Translations under genes and position numbers: made by a program
From: Arthrobacter sp. fls2-241-R2A-200
GTDB taxonomy: Bacteria > Actinomycetota > Actinomycetes > Actinomycetales > Micrococcaceae
Direction of reading: 5' to 3'
Assembly (NCBI RefSeq): GCF_030209745.1
Contig: NZ_JARVRJ010000008.1
Span: forward strand, 124,001-188,000
DNA: 64,000 nucleotides
The notes under the pieces: generated by a model
Told to the model about the DNA's origin: nothing
Databases searched by the model: none
Seen by the model: only the letters and a program-made list of their open reading frames with translations
Part shown: one piece after another, positions 26,062-36,529 of the stretch
How positions within the stretch are numbered: position 1 is the stretch's first letter
Layout: each line of letters starts with the position of its first letter

Positions 26062-27816
26062 TTAGCGAAGGGGAACGATGTCATCGACTCCCATACGCGC
26101 GGCGTCCGCCGATTCGTCGTCGGGCTGCTGCTGACTGAGCCGTTCAGCTTCCACGCGCGCCAGGTAGTGTTTGATCTCGCTGTCCCGCTGCGTCTCACTC
26201 CAGCCAAGGATTTCTCCCATCAGCTTAGCTACAACCGGGACTGCGGACACACCCCGGTCCCATGACTCAATGGAGATCCGGGTGCGTCGGGTCAGGACAT
26301 CATGAACGTGGCGTGCGCCCTCGTGGGTGGTGGCGTAAACAACCTCAGCCGCCAAGTAGTCGTCCGCGCCGGGCAACGGTTCAGCCAACTCCGGCCGCTC
26401 CGTAATCAGCTGCAGGACTTCATGGGTCATGGAGCCATAGCGGTTCAGCAGGTGCTCGACGCGGGCCACGTGAACGCCGGCTTCCTCCGCGGACCGTGCT
26501 CGACGATTCCACGCTGCCTTGAACCCGTCGGCGCCCAGGAGCGGGATGGTTTCGGTGCAACTTGAAGGAACGCGCTCGTCCATGGCGCGGGTGGCCTCAT
26601 CAACGGCGTCCTTGGCCATGACACGGTAGGTGGTGAACTTTCCGCCGGCTACCACCACAAGGCCCGGAACGGGATGGGCCACCACGTGCTCCCGGGACAG
26701 CTTGGCCGTCGAGTCGTTTTCACCAGCCAGCAGCGGCCGCAAGCCCGCGTAGACTCCCTCGACGTCCTCACGGGTCAGGGGCCGCTTGAGCACCTTGTTG
26801 ACGTGTTCAAGCACGTAGTCAATGTCCTTGCTCGACGCCGCGGGGTGGGCCTTATCCAGTTTCCAGTCGGTATCGGTGGTGCCAATGATCCAATGACGTC
26901 CCCAAGGGATCACGAAGAGCACCGATTTCTCGGTCCGGAGAATCAGTCCGACAGTGGACTGGAAACGGTCGCGCGGCACCACAAGATGGATGCCCTTCGA
27001 AGCCCGGACTTTGAGCTGCCCGCGATCAGTCACCATCGCCTGTGTCTCGTCGGTCCACACGCCCGTAGCATTGACCACTTGCTTGGCCCGCACCTCAAAG
27101 ACAGTGCCATCCTCTTGGTTCTCGAGCCGTGCTCCCACCACGCGCTCCCCCTCGCGGAGGAAATCGACGACGCGGACCCGGTTGGCCGCGTGGGCGCCAT
27201 AATGCACCGCGGTCCTGACCACATTGACCACCAACCGGGCGTCGTCGACCTGGGCGTCGTAGTAGCGGATGGACCCGACGAACGCGTCATCCTTCAGGCT
27301 GGGGGCAGCCCGGAGGGTTCCGCGCTTAAAGAGGTGTTTGTGCATGGGAACGCCGCGACTGTTCCCCGAGGTAAGGCCCAAGGTGTCGTAGAGCATGATG
27401 CCGGCTCCGACGTAGGGCCTTTCCCAGAAACGGCGCGTCAGTGGGTACAGGAAAGGGACCGGCCGGACCAGGTGCGGGGCTATGCGCTGGATGAGCAATC
27501 CACGTTCCTGGAGGGCTTCCTGTACCAACGCGAAGTCCAGCATCTCCAGGTATCGCAGGCCTCCGTGGATGAGCTTCGAGGACCGGGAGGAGGTGCCGGA
27601 TGCCCAGTCCCTGGCCTCGACGATGCCGACTGTGAGGCCACGGGTAACCGCGTCCAAGGCAGCCCCCGCACCCACTACGCCGCCGCCGACGATCAGGATG
27701 TCGAGCTCTTTACCGGCCTCGGCAGTGGCTTTCAGGACATCGATGGATGCGGCTCTTGACTCCGGGCTCAGTGCTCCCGGGGTCCTCACCTGCGAACCGC
27801 CTGCGGTATTGCTCAT
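26062..27816 (-). CDS. glpD: Aerobic glycerol-3-phosphate dehydrogenase
   Basis: FAD enzyme that oxidises glycerol-3-phosphate to DHAP and feeds quinone. The 584-residue product has the N-terminal FAD motif DILIVGGGVVGAGAALDAVT, the family SGTSSRSSKLIHGGLRYLE block, IIGTTDTDW and the GGKFTTYRVMAKDAVD segment near residue 370. The ATG at 27816 follows GAGGAGG with 6-bp spacing; an earlier in-frame TTG at 27837 would place that ribosome site inside the gene. No glpF or glpK is visible nearby. Confidence 0.95.
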   Translation of the reverse strand: MSNTAGGSQVRTPGALSPESRAASIDVLKATAEAGKELDILIVGGGVVGAGAALDAVTRGLTVGIVEARDWASGTSSRSSKLIHGGLRYLEMLDFALVQEALQERGLLIQRIAPHLVRPVPFLYPLTRRFWERPYVGAGIMLYDTLGLTSGNSRGVPMHKHLFKRGTLRAAPSLKDDAFVGSIRYYDAQVDDARLVVNVVRTAVHYGAHAANRVRVVDFLREGERVVGARLENQEDGTVFEVRAKQVVNATGVWTDETQAMVTDRGQLKVRASKGIHLVVPRDRFQSTVGLILRTEKSVLFVIPWGRHWIIGTTDTDWKLDKAHPAASSKDIDYVLEHVNKVLKRPLTREDVEGVYAGLRPLLAGENDSTAKLSREHVVAHPVPGLVVVAGGKFTTYRVMAKDAVDEATRAMDERVPSSCTETIPLLGADGFKAAWNRRARSAEEAGVHVARVEHLLNRYGSMTHEVLQLITERPELAEPLPGADDYLAAEVVYATTHEGARHVHDVLTRRTRISIESWDRGVSAVPVVAKLMGEILGWSETQRDSEIKHYLARVEAERLSQQQPDDESADAARMGVDDIVPLR

Positions 27817-27894
27817 CGGAACCCTCCTCAAACGCAACGGCTGGTAGTTTCCTACCCTACTTGTTGGTCAGCGCCTTGGGCAGGGCCCAGGTAT

Positions 27895-27986
27895 GTTCAG
27901 CGCAGGGCCCCAGGTAGGTTCAGCGCAGGGCCCCACGTATGTTCAGCGCAGGGCCCCAGGCAGGTTCAGCACAGGGCCCCAGGCAG
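27895..27986. repeat. 23-bp tandem repeat (four copies)
   Basis: Four adjacent 23-bp units start at 27895, 27918, 27941 and 27964, each beginning GTTCAGCGCAGGGCCCC (one copy has GCACAGG) and ending AGGTAG, ACGTAT or AGGCAG. Partial copies flank both sides (27875-27894 and 27987-28001). Each unit carries the palindrome GGGGCCC/GGGCCCC. The array fills the gap between the glpD start region and the guaB3 stop and ends at the guaB3 stop codon. It is not a CRISPR array, because there are no spacers. Confidence 0.9.
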
Positions 27987-28001
27987 GTTCAGCGGGGTGC
28001 C

Positions 28002-29138
28002 TTAGTTGCCGGCGTACGGAGAAACGACGACGTCGACGCGCTGGAACTCCTTGAGGTCCGAGTAGCCGGTGGTTGCCATGGATCGGCGCAAGGCACCGAT
28101 CAGGTTGGATGTTCCGTCAGTGTGGTGTCCCGGTCCGAAGAGGACCTCCTCGAGCGGACCGACGGTGCCGACATTGACGCGGTCGCCGCGGGGGGACTCG
28201 AGGTGATGCGCCTCGGGACCCCAGTGCCAGCCACGGCCGGGGGCTTCTTCGGCCCGCGCCAAAGCACTTCCGAGCATGACGGCGTCAGCTCCCATGGCGA
28301 TGGCCTTGACGATGTCGCCCGAGCTGCCCATGCCGCCGTCGGCAATGACATGGACGTAGCGGCCGCCGGACTCGTCCATGTAATCGCGGCGGGCGGCAGC
28401 GACGTCGGAGATGGCTGACGCCATGGGCGAATGGATGCCCAGGGCGCGGCGCGTGGTGGTGGTCGCTCCACCGCCGAAGCCGACCAGGACGCCTGCAGCC
28501 CCGGTGCGCATGAGGTGCAGGGCCGGAGTGTAGCCGGCTGCGCCGCCCACGATCACGGGGACGTCGAGCTCGTAGATGAACTGCTTGAGGTTCAGCGGCT
28601 CATGGTTTTTGGAGACGTGCTCGGCGGAGACAGTGGTTCCGCGGATAACAAAGATGTCGACGCCGGCAGCCACCACAGTCTTGTAGTGTTCCTGGGTTCG
28701 CTGCGGGGTGAGGGAACCGGCCACGGTGACGCCGGCTGCCCGGATCTCCGCGAGCCGGGAGCTGATGAGTTCCGGTTGCACCGGAGCCTGGTAAAGGTCC
28801 TGCATGCGCCGGGTCACGGCGGTGCTGCTGGTTTCATCCGTCAAGGCCGCGATCTCGTCCAGGACCTTCTGGGGGTCCTCATAACGGGTCCAGAGTCCCT
28901 CAAGGTCCAAGACGCCCAATCCTCCCAAGCGCCCGAAAGCGATGGCGGTATCCGGGGACATCACGGAGTCCATGGGTGCCGCGATCACCGGGGTTTCGAA
29001 CTTATACGCGTCAATCTGCCATGAGACTGAGACGTCCTTCGGGTCACGCGTCCGGCGATTAGGAACGATCGCGATGTCATCCAGGGAGTAGGCACGACGC
29101 CCACGCTTGCCACGGCCAATCTCAATCTCATAAGTCAC
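28002..29138 (-). CDS. guaB3: GuaB3-family IMP dehydrogenase-related protein
   Basis: IMPDH paralogue of 378 residues without CBS domains, found next to guaB in actinobacteria. TIM-barrel landmarks are DDIAIVPNRRTRD near the N terminus, PVIAAPMDSVMSPDTAIAF and HVIADGGMGSSGDIVKAIAMGADAVMLGS. The loop that holds the catalytic cysteine in IMPDH (GPGSICTTR) here reads GGGATTTTR, so the Cys is replaced by Thr. This makes normal IMP oxidation doubtful, and the actual reaction or regulatory role is unknown. The start is GTG. It is co-oriented with guaB, with the ABC transporter gene between them. Confidence 0.88.
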   Translation of the reverse strand: MTYEIEIGRGKRGRRAYSLDDIAIVPNRRTRDPKDVSVSWQIDAYKFETPVIAAPMDSVMSPDTAIAFGRLGGLGVLDLEGLWTRYEDPQKVLDEIAALTDETSSTAVTRRMQDLYQAPVQPELISSRLAEIRAAGVTVAGSLTPQRTQEHYKTVVAAGVDIFVIRGTTVSAEHVSKNHEPLNLKQFIYELDVPVIVGGAAGYTPALHLMRTGAAGVLVGFGGGATTTTRRALGIHSPMASAISDVAAARRDYMDESGGRYVHVIADGGMGSSGDIVKAIAMGADAVMLGSALARAEEAPGRGWHWGPEAHHLESPRGDRVNVGTVGPLEEVLFGPGHHTDGTSNLIGALRRSMATTGYSDLKEFQRVDVVVSPYAGN

Positions 29139-29235
29139 TGCTCGAGTTTATCCCACCCCAACCTTCATCCCACGCGAACCACGGTCCATCAAACCCACGG
29201 TGGCGTGCCCCAGCCGCAGCCGCACAGACGGACCG

Positions 29236-31113
29236 TTACGGGGTGGTCGAGCTTCCCTCATCCACGGACAACTGTGATTCGAACATCCGGAAATAGCGTC
29301 CACGCAGGGATACCAGCTCCTTATGTGTGCCCTGTTCGGCGATCCGGCCGTCCTCCAGCATGTACACGACATCAGCTTTCTCGATGGTGGCCAACCGGTG
29401 GCTGATGGCGATGATGGTGCTGCTGCGGTCCGCGAACAGGCGGGTGAAGATCCGGTGTTCGGCCAACGCATCGATGGCCGATGTGGGCTCATCCATCACC
29501 ATGTAGGACGCGTCCCGGTAGAAGTTGCGCGCCATGGCGAGCCGCTGCCACTGCCCGCCGGAAAGCCCGCTGCCCTTGCGTCCGCGTGGGTCTTCCATCC
29601 AGTTGCTCACATGGTTGTCCAAGCCGTTGGGCAACTTCTCGATGAACTCCATGGCCTCGGCGTCGGACGCTGCCCGCCGCACCCGTTCGTCGTCGATGCT
29701 CTGTTCCACATCGCCGAGGTAGATGTTTTCTGCCGCAGTGGCGAACTCGTACTTGAGGAACTCCTGGCTGAGGACCGCCAAATACCGGTGCCAGCTGGTC
29801 ACATCAACGTCGGCGAGGTCGACGCCGTCGAGCAGCACCTGCCCCGAATCCGGCCGGTACAGGCCTGCCAGGATCCGGATCAGCGTGGACTTCCCGGCCC
29901 CGTTCTCCCCCACGATCGCGATGTGCTGCCCGGCACGGATGGTCATCGATATGCCCTTGATGACTTCTATGTCACTGCCCGTGTAGCTGAAGCGGATATC
30001 ACGTAACTCCACGACGTCGGGCGACCTGGCCAGCGGGGGCTCGTGCCCGCCGGGGACAGGCATCGTCATGAAGAGTTCGTAGTCCTTGAGGTTGGCCAGG
30101 TCCTCATCAATGGAGCTCAGCGAGGAAACCAGGCTACTGGCCGTAGAGAGCGCCCGGCTGACAATCTGTTGGACGTAAAGGAACTGACCCACGGGCAAGA
30201 CGCGGGAGATGATCTGCCCGACCACCCACACCAGTGACACGATTTCTGCCCCGTATTGCAAGGCATCTGCCGCGAGCTGTTTGGGGATGTAGCGTTTTTG
30301 GAAGTCCAAACGCCTGCGTTCGTCAGCGTCGCGAAGCCGGGACCGCAGGTCCATGAGGTAGCCGACGATGCCGTACAACCGCATCTCGGCAATGTGTTGG
30401 GGCCTGAGCAGGTTTTGCTCGATCATCCTGCGCTGCCGCCGCGAATCCACTTGTGTGTTCCAGTGCTCGATCTGTTCCCGCGACAATTTGAACTGCAGGT
30501 ACACGCTTGGCACGATCGCCACGAGGACAATCATCGCGATCCACCAACTCACAAGGAGCAGGGCGCCGACGGCAAGAATGACGGACACGAGCTGCGTGAA
30601 GATGGCGGCGATACGGTCCAACACCCGGGCATAGGAATCGGAGAACCGCTTGGCGCGGTCATATAGGTCCACCGTCTCCTTGTCGTCATACCGCCAGAAA
30701 TCGAGCGCCAGGAAACGTTCGTACATCTGGTCTCCGACAATGGCCCCCACCTTGAAGCTCATTAACTGCTGTATGTACCGGTCAACGCTGCTGAAGGTGC
30801 CCCACAGCAGCCCGAGAACGGCCGTGATCACGACGTACAGCACGGCCCGCTGCCCGGCGTCGTGATTTCCGGCGTAACCGGCGGCCAGCGCCGAGGTGGT
30901 CAAGGCCGCGAAGTAGGTAGTGACCAGTGGCAGCGTGGCCGAGATCAGGGAGCCTGCGACCTTCATGATGACAGCCAGTGGCGACGCCGAAAAACTCACC
31001 TTGAGAACCTGCCCGACGGCGCGTGTATACGGCCGGAGGGCAAGGCGCCGGGGCGGTGCCTTGTTTGGCCGGATGGACTCCGGGTGCCGCGGATTCGCAG
31101 GCGTTTCAGACAT
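29236..31113 (-). CDS. ABC transporter, fused permease and ATP-binding protein
   Basis: Type IV (exporter-fold) half transporter of 625 residues. About five or six helices lie in residues 40-330, then a nucleotide-binding domain with Walker A GENGAGKST, Q-loop LSQEFLKYEFA, signature LSGGQWQRLAMAR, Walker B YMVMDEPTSAID and the switch His in AISHRLATI. Half transporters work as dimers. No partner half transporter or accessory gene is adjacent, so a homodimer is likely; the substrate is unknown. It lies between guaB3 and guaB on the same strand. Confidence 0.92.
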   Translation of the reverse strand: MSETPANPRHPESIRPNKAPPRRLALRPYTRAVGQVLKVSFSASPLAVIMKVAGSLISATLPLVTTYFAALTTSALAAGYAGNHDAGQRAVLYVVITAVLGLLWGTFSSVDRYIQQLMSFKVGAIVGDQMYERFLALDFWRYDDKETVDLYDRAKRFSDSYARVLDRIAAIFTQLVSVILAVGALLLVSWWIAMIVLVAIVPSVYLQFKLSREQIEHWNTQVDSRRQRRMIEQNLLRPQHIAEMRLYGIVGYLMDLRSRLRDADERRRLDFQKRYIPKQLAADALQYGAEIVSLVWVVGQIISRVLPVGQFLYVQQIVSRALSTASSLVSSLSSIDEDLANLKDYELFMTMPVPGGHEPPLARSPDVVELRDIRFSYTGSDIEVIKGISMTIRAGQHIAIVGENGAGKSTLIRILAGLYRPDSGQVLLDGVDLADVDVTSWHRYLAVLSQEFLKYEFATAAENIYLGDVEQSIDDERVRRAASDAEAMEFIEKLPNGLDNHVSNWMEDPRGRKGSGLSGGQWQRLAMARNFYRDASYMVMDEPTSAIDALAEHRIFTRLFADRSSTIIAISHRLATIEKADVVYMLEDGRIAEQGTHKELVSLRGRYFRMFESQLSVDEGSSTTP

Positions 31114-31212
31114 ACACCCAGCCTATTCTCATGGGCAGACAATCCTCATGCGTCCTGGGTTCGCTGATGTCCGGCGGTGCCCTCCGGCGGTTCCGCTGCT
31201 TGCCGTTAAATG

Positions 31213-31247
31213 GCAGTTCCCCGCGGAGGTTTTCCGCGGGGAACTGC
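31213..31247 (-). terminator. Terminator downstream of guaB
   Basis: A 15-bp perfect stem, GCAGTTCCCCGCGGA (31213-31227) with TCCGCGGGGAACTGC (31233-31247), has a GGTTT loop. It starts 14 bp past the guaB stop, with a short T-rich run (CATTTAA) on the minus side and TTTCTT on the plus side. Confidence 0.88.
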
Positions 31248-31261
31248 TTTCTTGCGGAAGA

Positions 31262-32892
<1,631 letters not shown>

Positions 32893-33017
32893 TGGCGGAA
32901 CGGGCCGCCGGTATTGAATAAATAGTAGAACCTCAGCGGCGATCGCCATATTCCACGACGCCTGACTGTGAGCAACGGCACGTGCGGTTCTCGTTGCCCG
33001 CAGTCCTAGCGGGCCAG

Positions 33018-35081
33018 CTATTGTTGCCAGCCCGTGGCGGCAAACCAGCGTGCATTGAACGTGTCCCCCATGCTGGCCACGTAGGTCTTGGACAAATGGT
33101 TGTCATCCAGGTAGACGAACATATTCCCCACCACCGGTGAACACTCGACGCCGTCACAGAGCAGGTCGGTCATGTCCAGGAACGCTGCGTTAGCGAAGGA
33201 CCCTTGGACCGCTGCGAAGGGGCTTTGCGGTGCGAGAACACTGGCTTCCTTGGACTTGCAGGCCGCATTGTCCGCACCCTTGGACAGCGCACACTCGGTG
33301 ACGTTGAAGTTGTACCTGGGGTTATCACGGATGGCTACCACCTTCACACCGAGGTCGTTGAAGGTTTTCACCGTCTGGGCGAAGCCGTCCACCAACTGTT
33401 CGTTCGGGGAGGAAGGGGAAGCATCAGTTCCCACCATGAACACTGCGCTCGGCTTGTTGGCCTCCACGTATTTCAGGGCGGCGGCATTGAAGGTGTTGCA
33501 CTCCGCGCTCGCGGCCGGCGTCTCAGGCATAGTCCGACAACCACCCAGGAGCAGGGAGGTGACCTTCCAGTGCTCGGTCTCCGCGAGGGGGGCCAGCGCC
33601 CCCATCCACTGCTGAGCGTGGGAGTCGCCGAGCACCACGATGGACTTGGTGGCATCATCGCCGACGTCGTTCTGTTGGCAATTGGCCTGGAGCAGCTTGT
33701 CGCTTGGCTTCGACGTGCCTTGGCACGATCCGCCGAGGTTCGCCCAGTCCTTGGGGAGCTGGGCTGCGGTAGGCAACGTCTTGGCACCGGCGCTGACAAG
33801 GTTGACATAGCCGGGAAGGAGCGCGGCCGCCCCCGGATTATCGTTGAAAGCCTGGGTCTCGGCGGCCCGTTGATCCATGAGCTGCTTGTACTGGAAGCCC
33901 AGCAAGGGTCCGGAGACCAGGGCCAGGCACGCCACGATGGCTATGAGTGCACGGCGCCGTTTCTCCTCGGGCCATTTCCATTGCCTAAATGGCTTCTCGA
34001 CGAATTTGGTGGTCACGAACGCCAGCGTCAGTGCAGTGGCTATGATCACTGTTCCGGAGAGCCACCCGGCGTGGGACTTCCCACTCCAGGCAAGCGCGAT
34101 GACCAGGATGGGCCAGTGCCACAGGTACAGCGCGTAAGAGTTATCTCCCAGGCGGACCAGGAACTTTGAACTCAGTATCCGGTCCGCTCCCCAGCGGCTT
34201 CCGGTTTGTCCCGCCGCGATCACCGCGGTGGCGGCGAGCGTGGGCCACAGGGCAAGGAAACCCGGGAACGCCGTCTGGACCTGGAGGACGATGCCGCAAC
34301 TGAGCATCGCCACCACACCTACCCAGCCCATGGCGATCCGGACCGGCTGGCTCAGCTTGAGGAAGGGCAATGCCAGCGCCACAAGCGTGCCCAGGGCAAA
34401 TTCCCACAGACGGGCAAACGTATCGAAGTACGCCACCGCTTGGTTCTGGGCAGTGAAAATGATGGAGTACGTCAGGGAAGCAGCAAAAATGATGGCGAAG
34501 ACATAGGCCAGGCAGGCACGGTAGCGCAATCGGAAACGGCGGCACAGCACGGCCACCACGGCAAAGATAACCGGCCACATGATGAAAATCTGGCCCTGGA
34601 TGGACAGCGACCAGAAGTGCTGCACCGGGCTTGCCAGGCTGTGGTCCGCAGCGTAGTAGTCCACCGCCAGGCTTTGCAGAAGCCAGTTTTCAAAGTAGAA
34701 CAACGAGGCCCAGACCTGATGGACCACATCCACCCACCGCGTTGCCGGCAGGAAGGCGAAAGTGGCCGCGAGGGTTGCGAGCAGCACCACGACGACGGCG
34801 GGAAGCAGCCGCCTGAACAGGTGCAGCCAGTGCCGGACGAGGTCCATGGCGCGGCCTTGTTCATAGCGTCTGGTGAACTGCAAGGTCATGAGGAACGCGG
34901 AGATCAGCAAGAAGACATCGACACCCCCGGAGACCCTGCCGATCCAGACGTGGTAACTGACCACCATGAGCACAGCCAATGAGCGAAGACCTTGGATCTC
35001 GGGCCGGTAATTCGGCTTTCCAACGGCTCCAGCAGCCCTCCTGTCACGTCGGGTGGGGGCTGGGATCGTTGGCGTAATCAC
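33018..35081 (-). CDS. Acyltransferase-3/SGNH fusion membrane protein (OafA/OatA type)
   Basis: A 687-residue envelope-modifying O-acyltransferase. The N-terminal half (about 1-390) is an acyltransferase-3 membrane domain with ten or so helices, starting YRPEIQGLRSLAVLMVVSYHVW, where the His is catalytic. The C-terminal extracytoplasmic SGNH domain has the nucleophile block VVLGDSHAQQW and the Asp/His pair in DDNHLSKTY. Proteins of this form O-acetylate peptidoglycan or surface glycans; the target here is not evident. It starts with GTG at 35081. It is a single gene with no glycan cluster around it. Confidence 0.92.
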   Translation of the reverse strand: MITPTIPAPTRRDRRAAGAVGKPNYRPEIQGLRSLAVLMVVSYHVWIGRVSGGVDVFLLISAFLMTLQFTRRYEQGRAMDLVRHWLHLFRRLLPAVVVVLLATLAATFAFLPATRWVDVVHQVWASLFYFENWLLQSLAVDYYAADHSLASPVQHFWSLSIQGQIFIMWPVIFAVVAVLCRRFRLRYRACLAYVFAIIFAASLTYSIIFTAQNQAVAYFDTFARLWEFALGTLVALALPFLKLSQPVRIAMGWVGVVAMLSCGIVLQVQTAFPGFLALWPTLAATAVIAAGQTGSRWGADRILSSKFLVRLGDNSYALYLWHWPILVIALAWSGKSHAGWLSGTVIIATALTLAFVTTKFVEKPFRQWKWPEEKRRRALIAIVACLALVSGPLLGFQYKQLMDQRAAETQAFNDNPGAAALLPGYVNLVSAGAKTLPTAAQLPKDWANLGGSCQGTSKPSDKLLQANCQQNDVGDDATKSIVVLGDSHAQQWMGALAPLAETEHWKVTSLLLGGCRTMPETPAASAECNTFNAAALKYVEANKPSAVFMVGTDASPSSPNEQLVDGFAQTVKTFNDLGVKVVAIRDNPRYNFNVTECALSKGADNAACKSKEASVLAPQSPFAAVQGSFANAAFLDMTDLLCDGVECSPVVGNMFVYLDDNHLSKTYVASMGDTFNARWFAATGWQQ

Positions 35082-35234
35082 GTTGGTGGTTCCTCAAAGC
35101 AGCGGCACAAAGTATCCATACTACGCGGCTAGGTCACAAGCCCCCAGGGGATGCTTGCCCCGACCGCGTCTTCGCTGTCTATTAGCTCAAATCCAGCTAT
35201 GCGTTGTCCCAGCCTTCCCTGTGCGCCACCTGTG

Positions 35235-36356
35235 CTATGCCATTCTGCGCTCGGCCGTGGGCGCGGGCACCACCGCGGATTCACTGGTCATCGTTATCCT
35301 GCGGGCCAGGTATCTTGCATCCTGTGTGACCCCCGGCAGCGTGGCGGAGGCTGCGGAATACAGGAACTCCTGGCCAAGGAAGTAGAGCCCGTGAACTTTG
35401 TCCGCTACTCCCCTGGTTTGCGCCGGGCTGCCGTGCTCGTCAAAAGCCGGGAGCTTCACCCAGGAGTAATCCTCGTGGTAACCGGTGCACCAAATGATCG
35501 TGGCCGCATCGATTTCGGTCCCATCCTCCACAACTGGTTGACCCCCGGAGACGCCGGCCAGCCTGGGAACCAGGCTCACGCCCGAGGCCGTCAGGTCTTT
35601 GGTCTTTGTCCGGATGAGGGGCGCTGCCATGGACTTGAACCTGGGGGCCACCTTCCGTCCGATAGGAGTGTTGAGGTTAAGGATGTGCAGGCCCAGGAAC
35701 CGGACAATGGGCAAGCCGAAACGGGCCGCCGTCCGCCCGTGCCGCATCGGCAACTCGCCGCTGGGCTTGCCTGCCAGCACAGTGTGGTGGCTGCGGCCTG
35801 TCTCCAGCGCGATCTCCGCCCCCGAGTTGCCGAGCCCGACCACCAGAACGGTCCCCTGCCGCAATTGCCCCGGATTCTTGTAGTCCTGCGAATGCAGCTG
35901 AAGTATCCTCGGGTCCAATTCCGATGCGAAGGGTGGCGTTTTGGGTATGCGGTGCCCACCCGTGGCAATAACTACGTTGCTGGCGTGCCATGTGTGATCT
36001 TTTGAGATGACGATGAATCTCTGCCCGTCTTGGCGGATCTGGTCCACACGGGTAGCCGGACGGAAGGGAAGATCGAAGCGGCGGACGTACTCTTCCAAGT
36101 AGTCTGCAAGTTCATCCTTCGGGGGAAAGGCCAGGGGGTCGCCTGGGAAGGGAGCCTCCGGAAGTCCGTCGTACTTGGCCGGGGTGAAGAGTCGCAGCGA
36201 GTCCCACCGTTGACGCCATGCCTCCCCTGCCCTGGCATTCTCGTCGAGAATCACGAAATCCCGCCCTTCCCGGGCAAGCCAATACCCAAGCGCCAGACCC
36301 GCCTGGCCACCGCCGACGATGACGGTGTCCACTTCTGTGTGCTGCCTCGTGTCCAT
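35235..36356 (-). CDS. FAD/NAD(P)-dependent monooxygenase-like protein
   Basis: Flavoprotein of 373 residues in the CzcO/FMO-like group. The FAD site is VDTVIVGGGQAGLALGYWLA (about residues 9-28), the RWDSLRLFTP segment follows, and a second Rossmann motif VLVVGLGNSGAEIALE (near 170) binds NADPH. ATIIWCTGYHEDYSW (near 300) matches the ATG-like linker. ATG 36356 follows an AAGGA ribosome site. It lies directly downstream of a large LuxR regulator on the same strand, which may control it. The substrate is unknown. Confidence 0.85.
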   Translation of the reverse strand: MDTRQHTEVDTVIVGGGQAGLALGYWLAREGRDFVILDENARAGEAWRQRWDSLRLFTPAKYDGLPEAPFPGDPLAFPPKDELADYLEEYVRRFDLPFRPATRVDQIRQDGQRFIVISKDHTWHASNVVIATGGHRIPKTPPFASELDPRILQLHSQDYKNPGQLRQGTVLVVGLGNSGAEIALETGRSHHTVLAGKPSGELPMRHGRTAARFGLPIVRFLGLHILNLNTPIGRKVAPRFKSMAAPLIRTKTKDLTASGVSLVPRLAGVSGGQPVVEDGTEIDAATIIWCTGYHEDYSWVKLPAFDEHGSPAQTRGVADKVHGLYFLGQEFLYSAASATLPGVTQDARYLARRITMTSESAVVPAPTAERRMA

Positions 36357-36529
36357 GGTGCATTCCTTCCTGCTGGTCCTGGCAACGGATGCCGATACAG
36401 CCACGCTAGGCGGCCGGGGGCTCGCGCCGCGTCGGGCGAAATGCGCATTCCTCGTGGCAGGACATGGGTATTTAAGCCCACTCAAGAGCGCGTAGGTGTG
36501 GGTGTCCTCAGCCCTGCATCAGCAATGGG

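Noticed and set aside
27895..27986. Possible CRISPR array
   Set aside because: The 23-bp units are directly adjacent with no spacers, and no cas genes are present.
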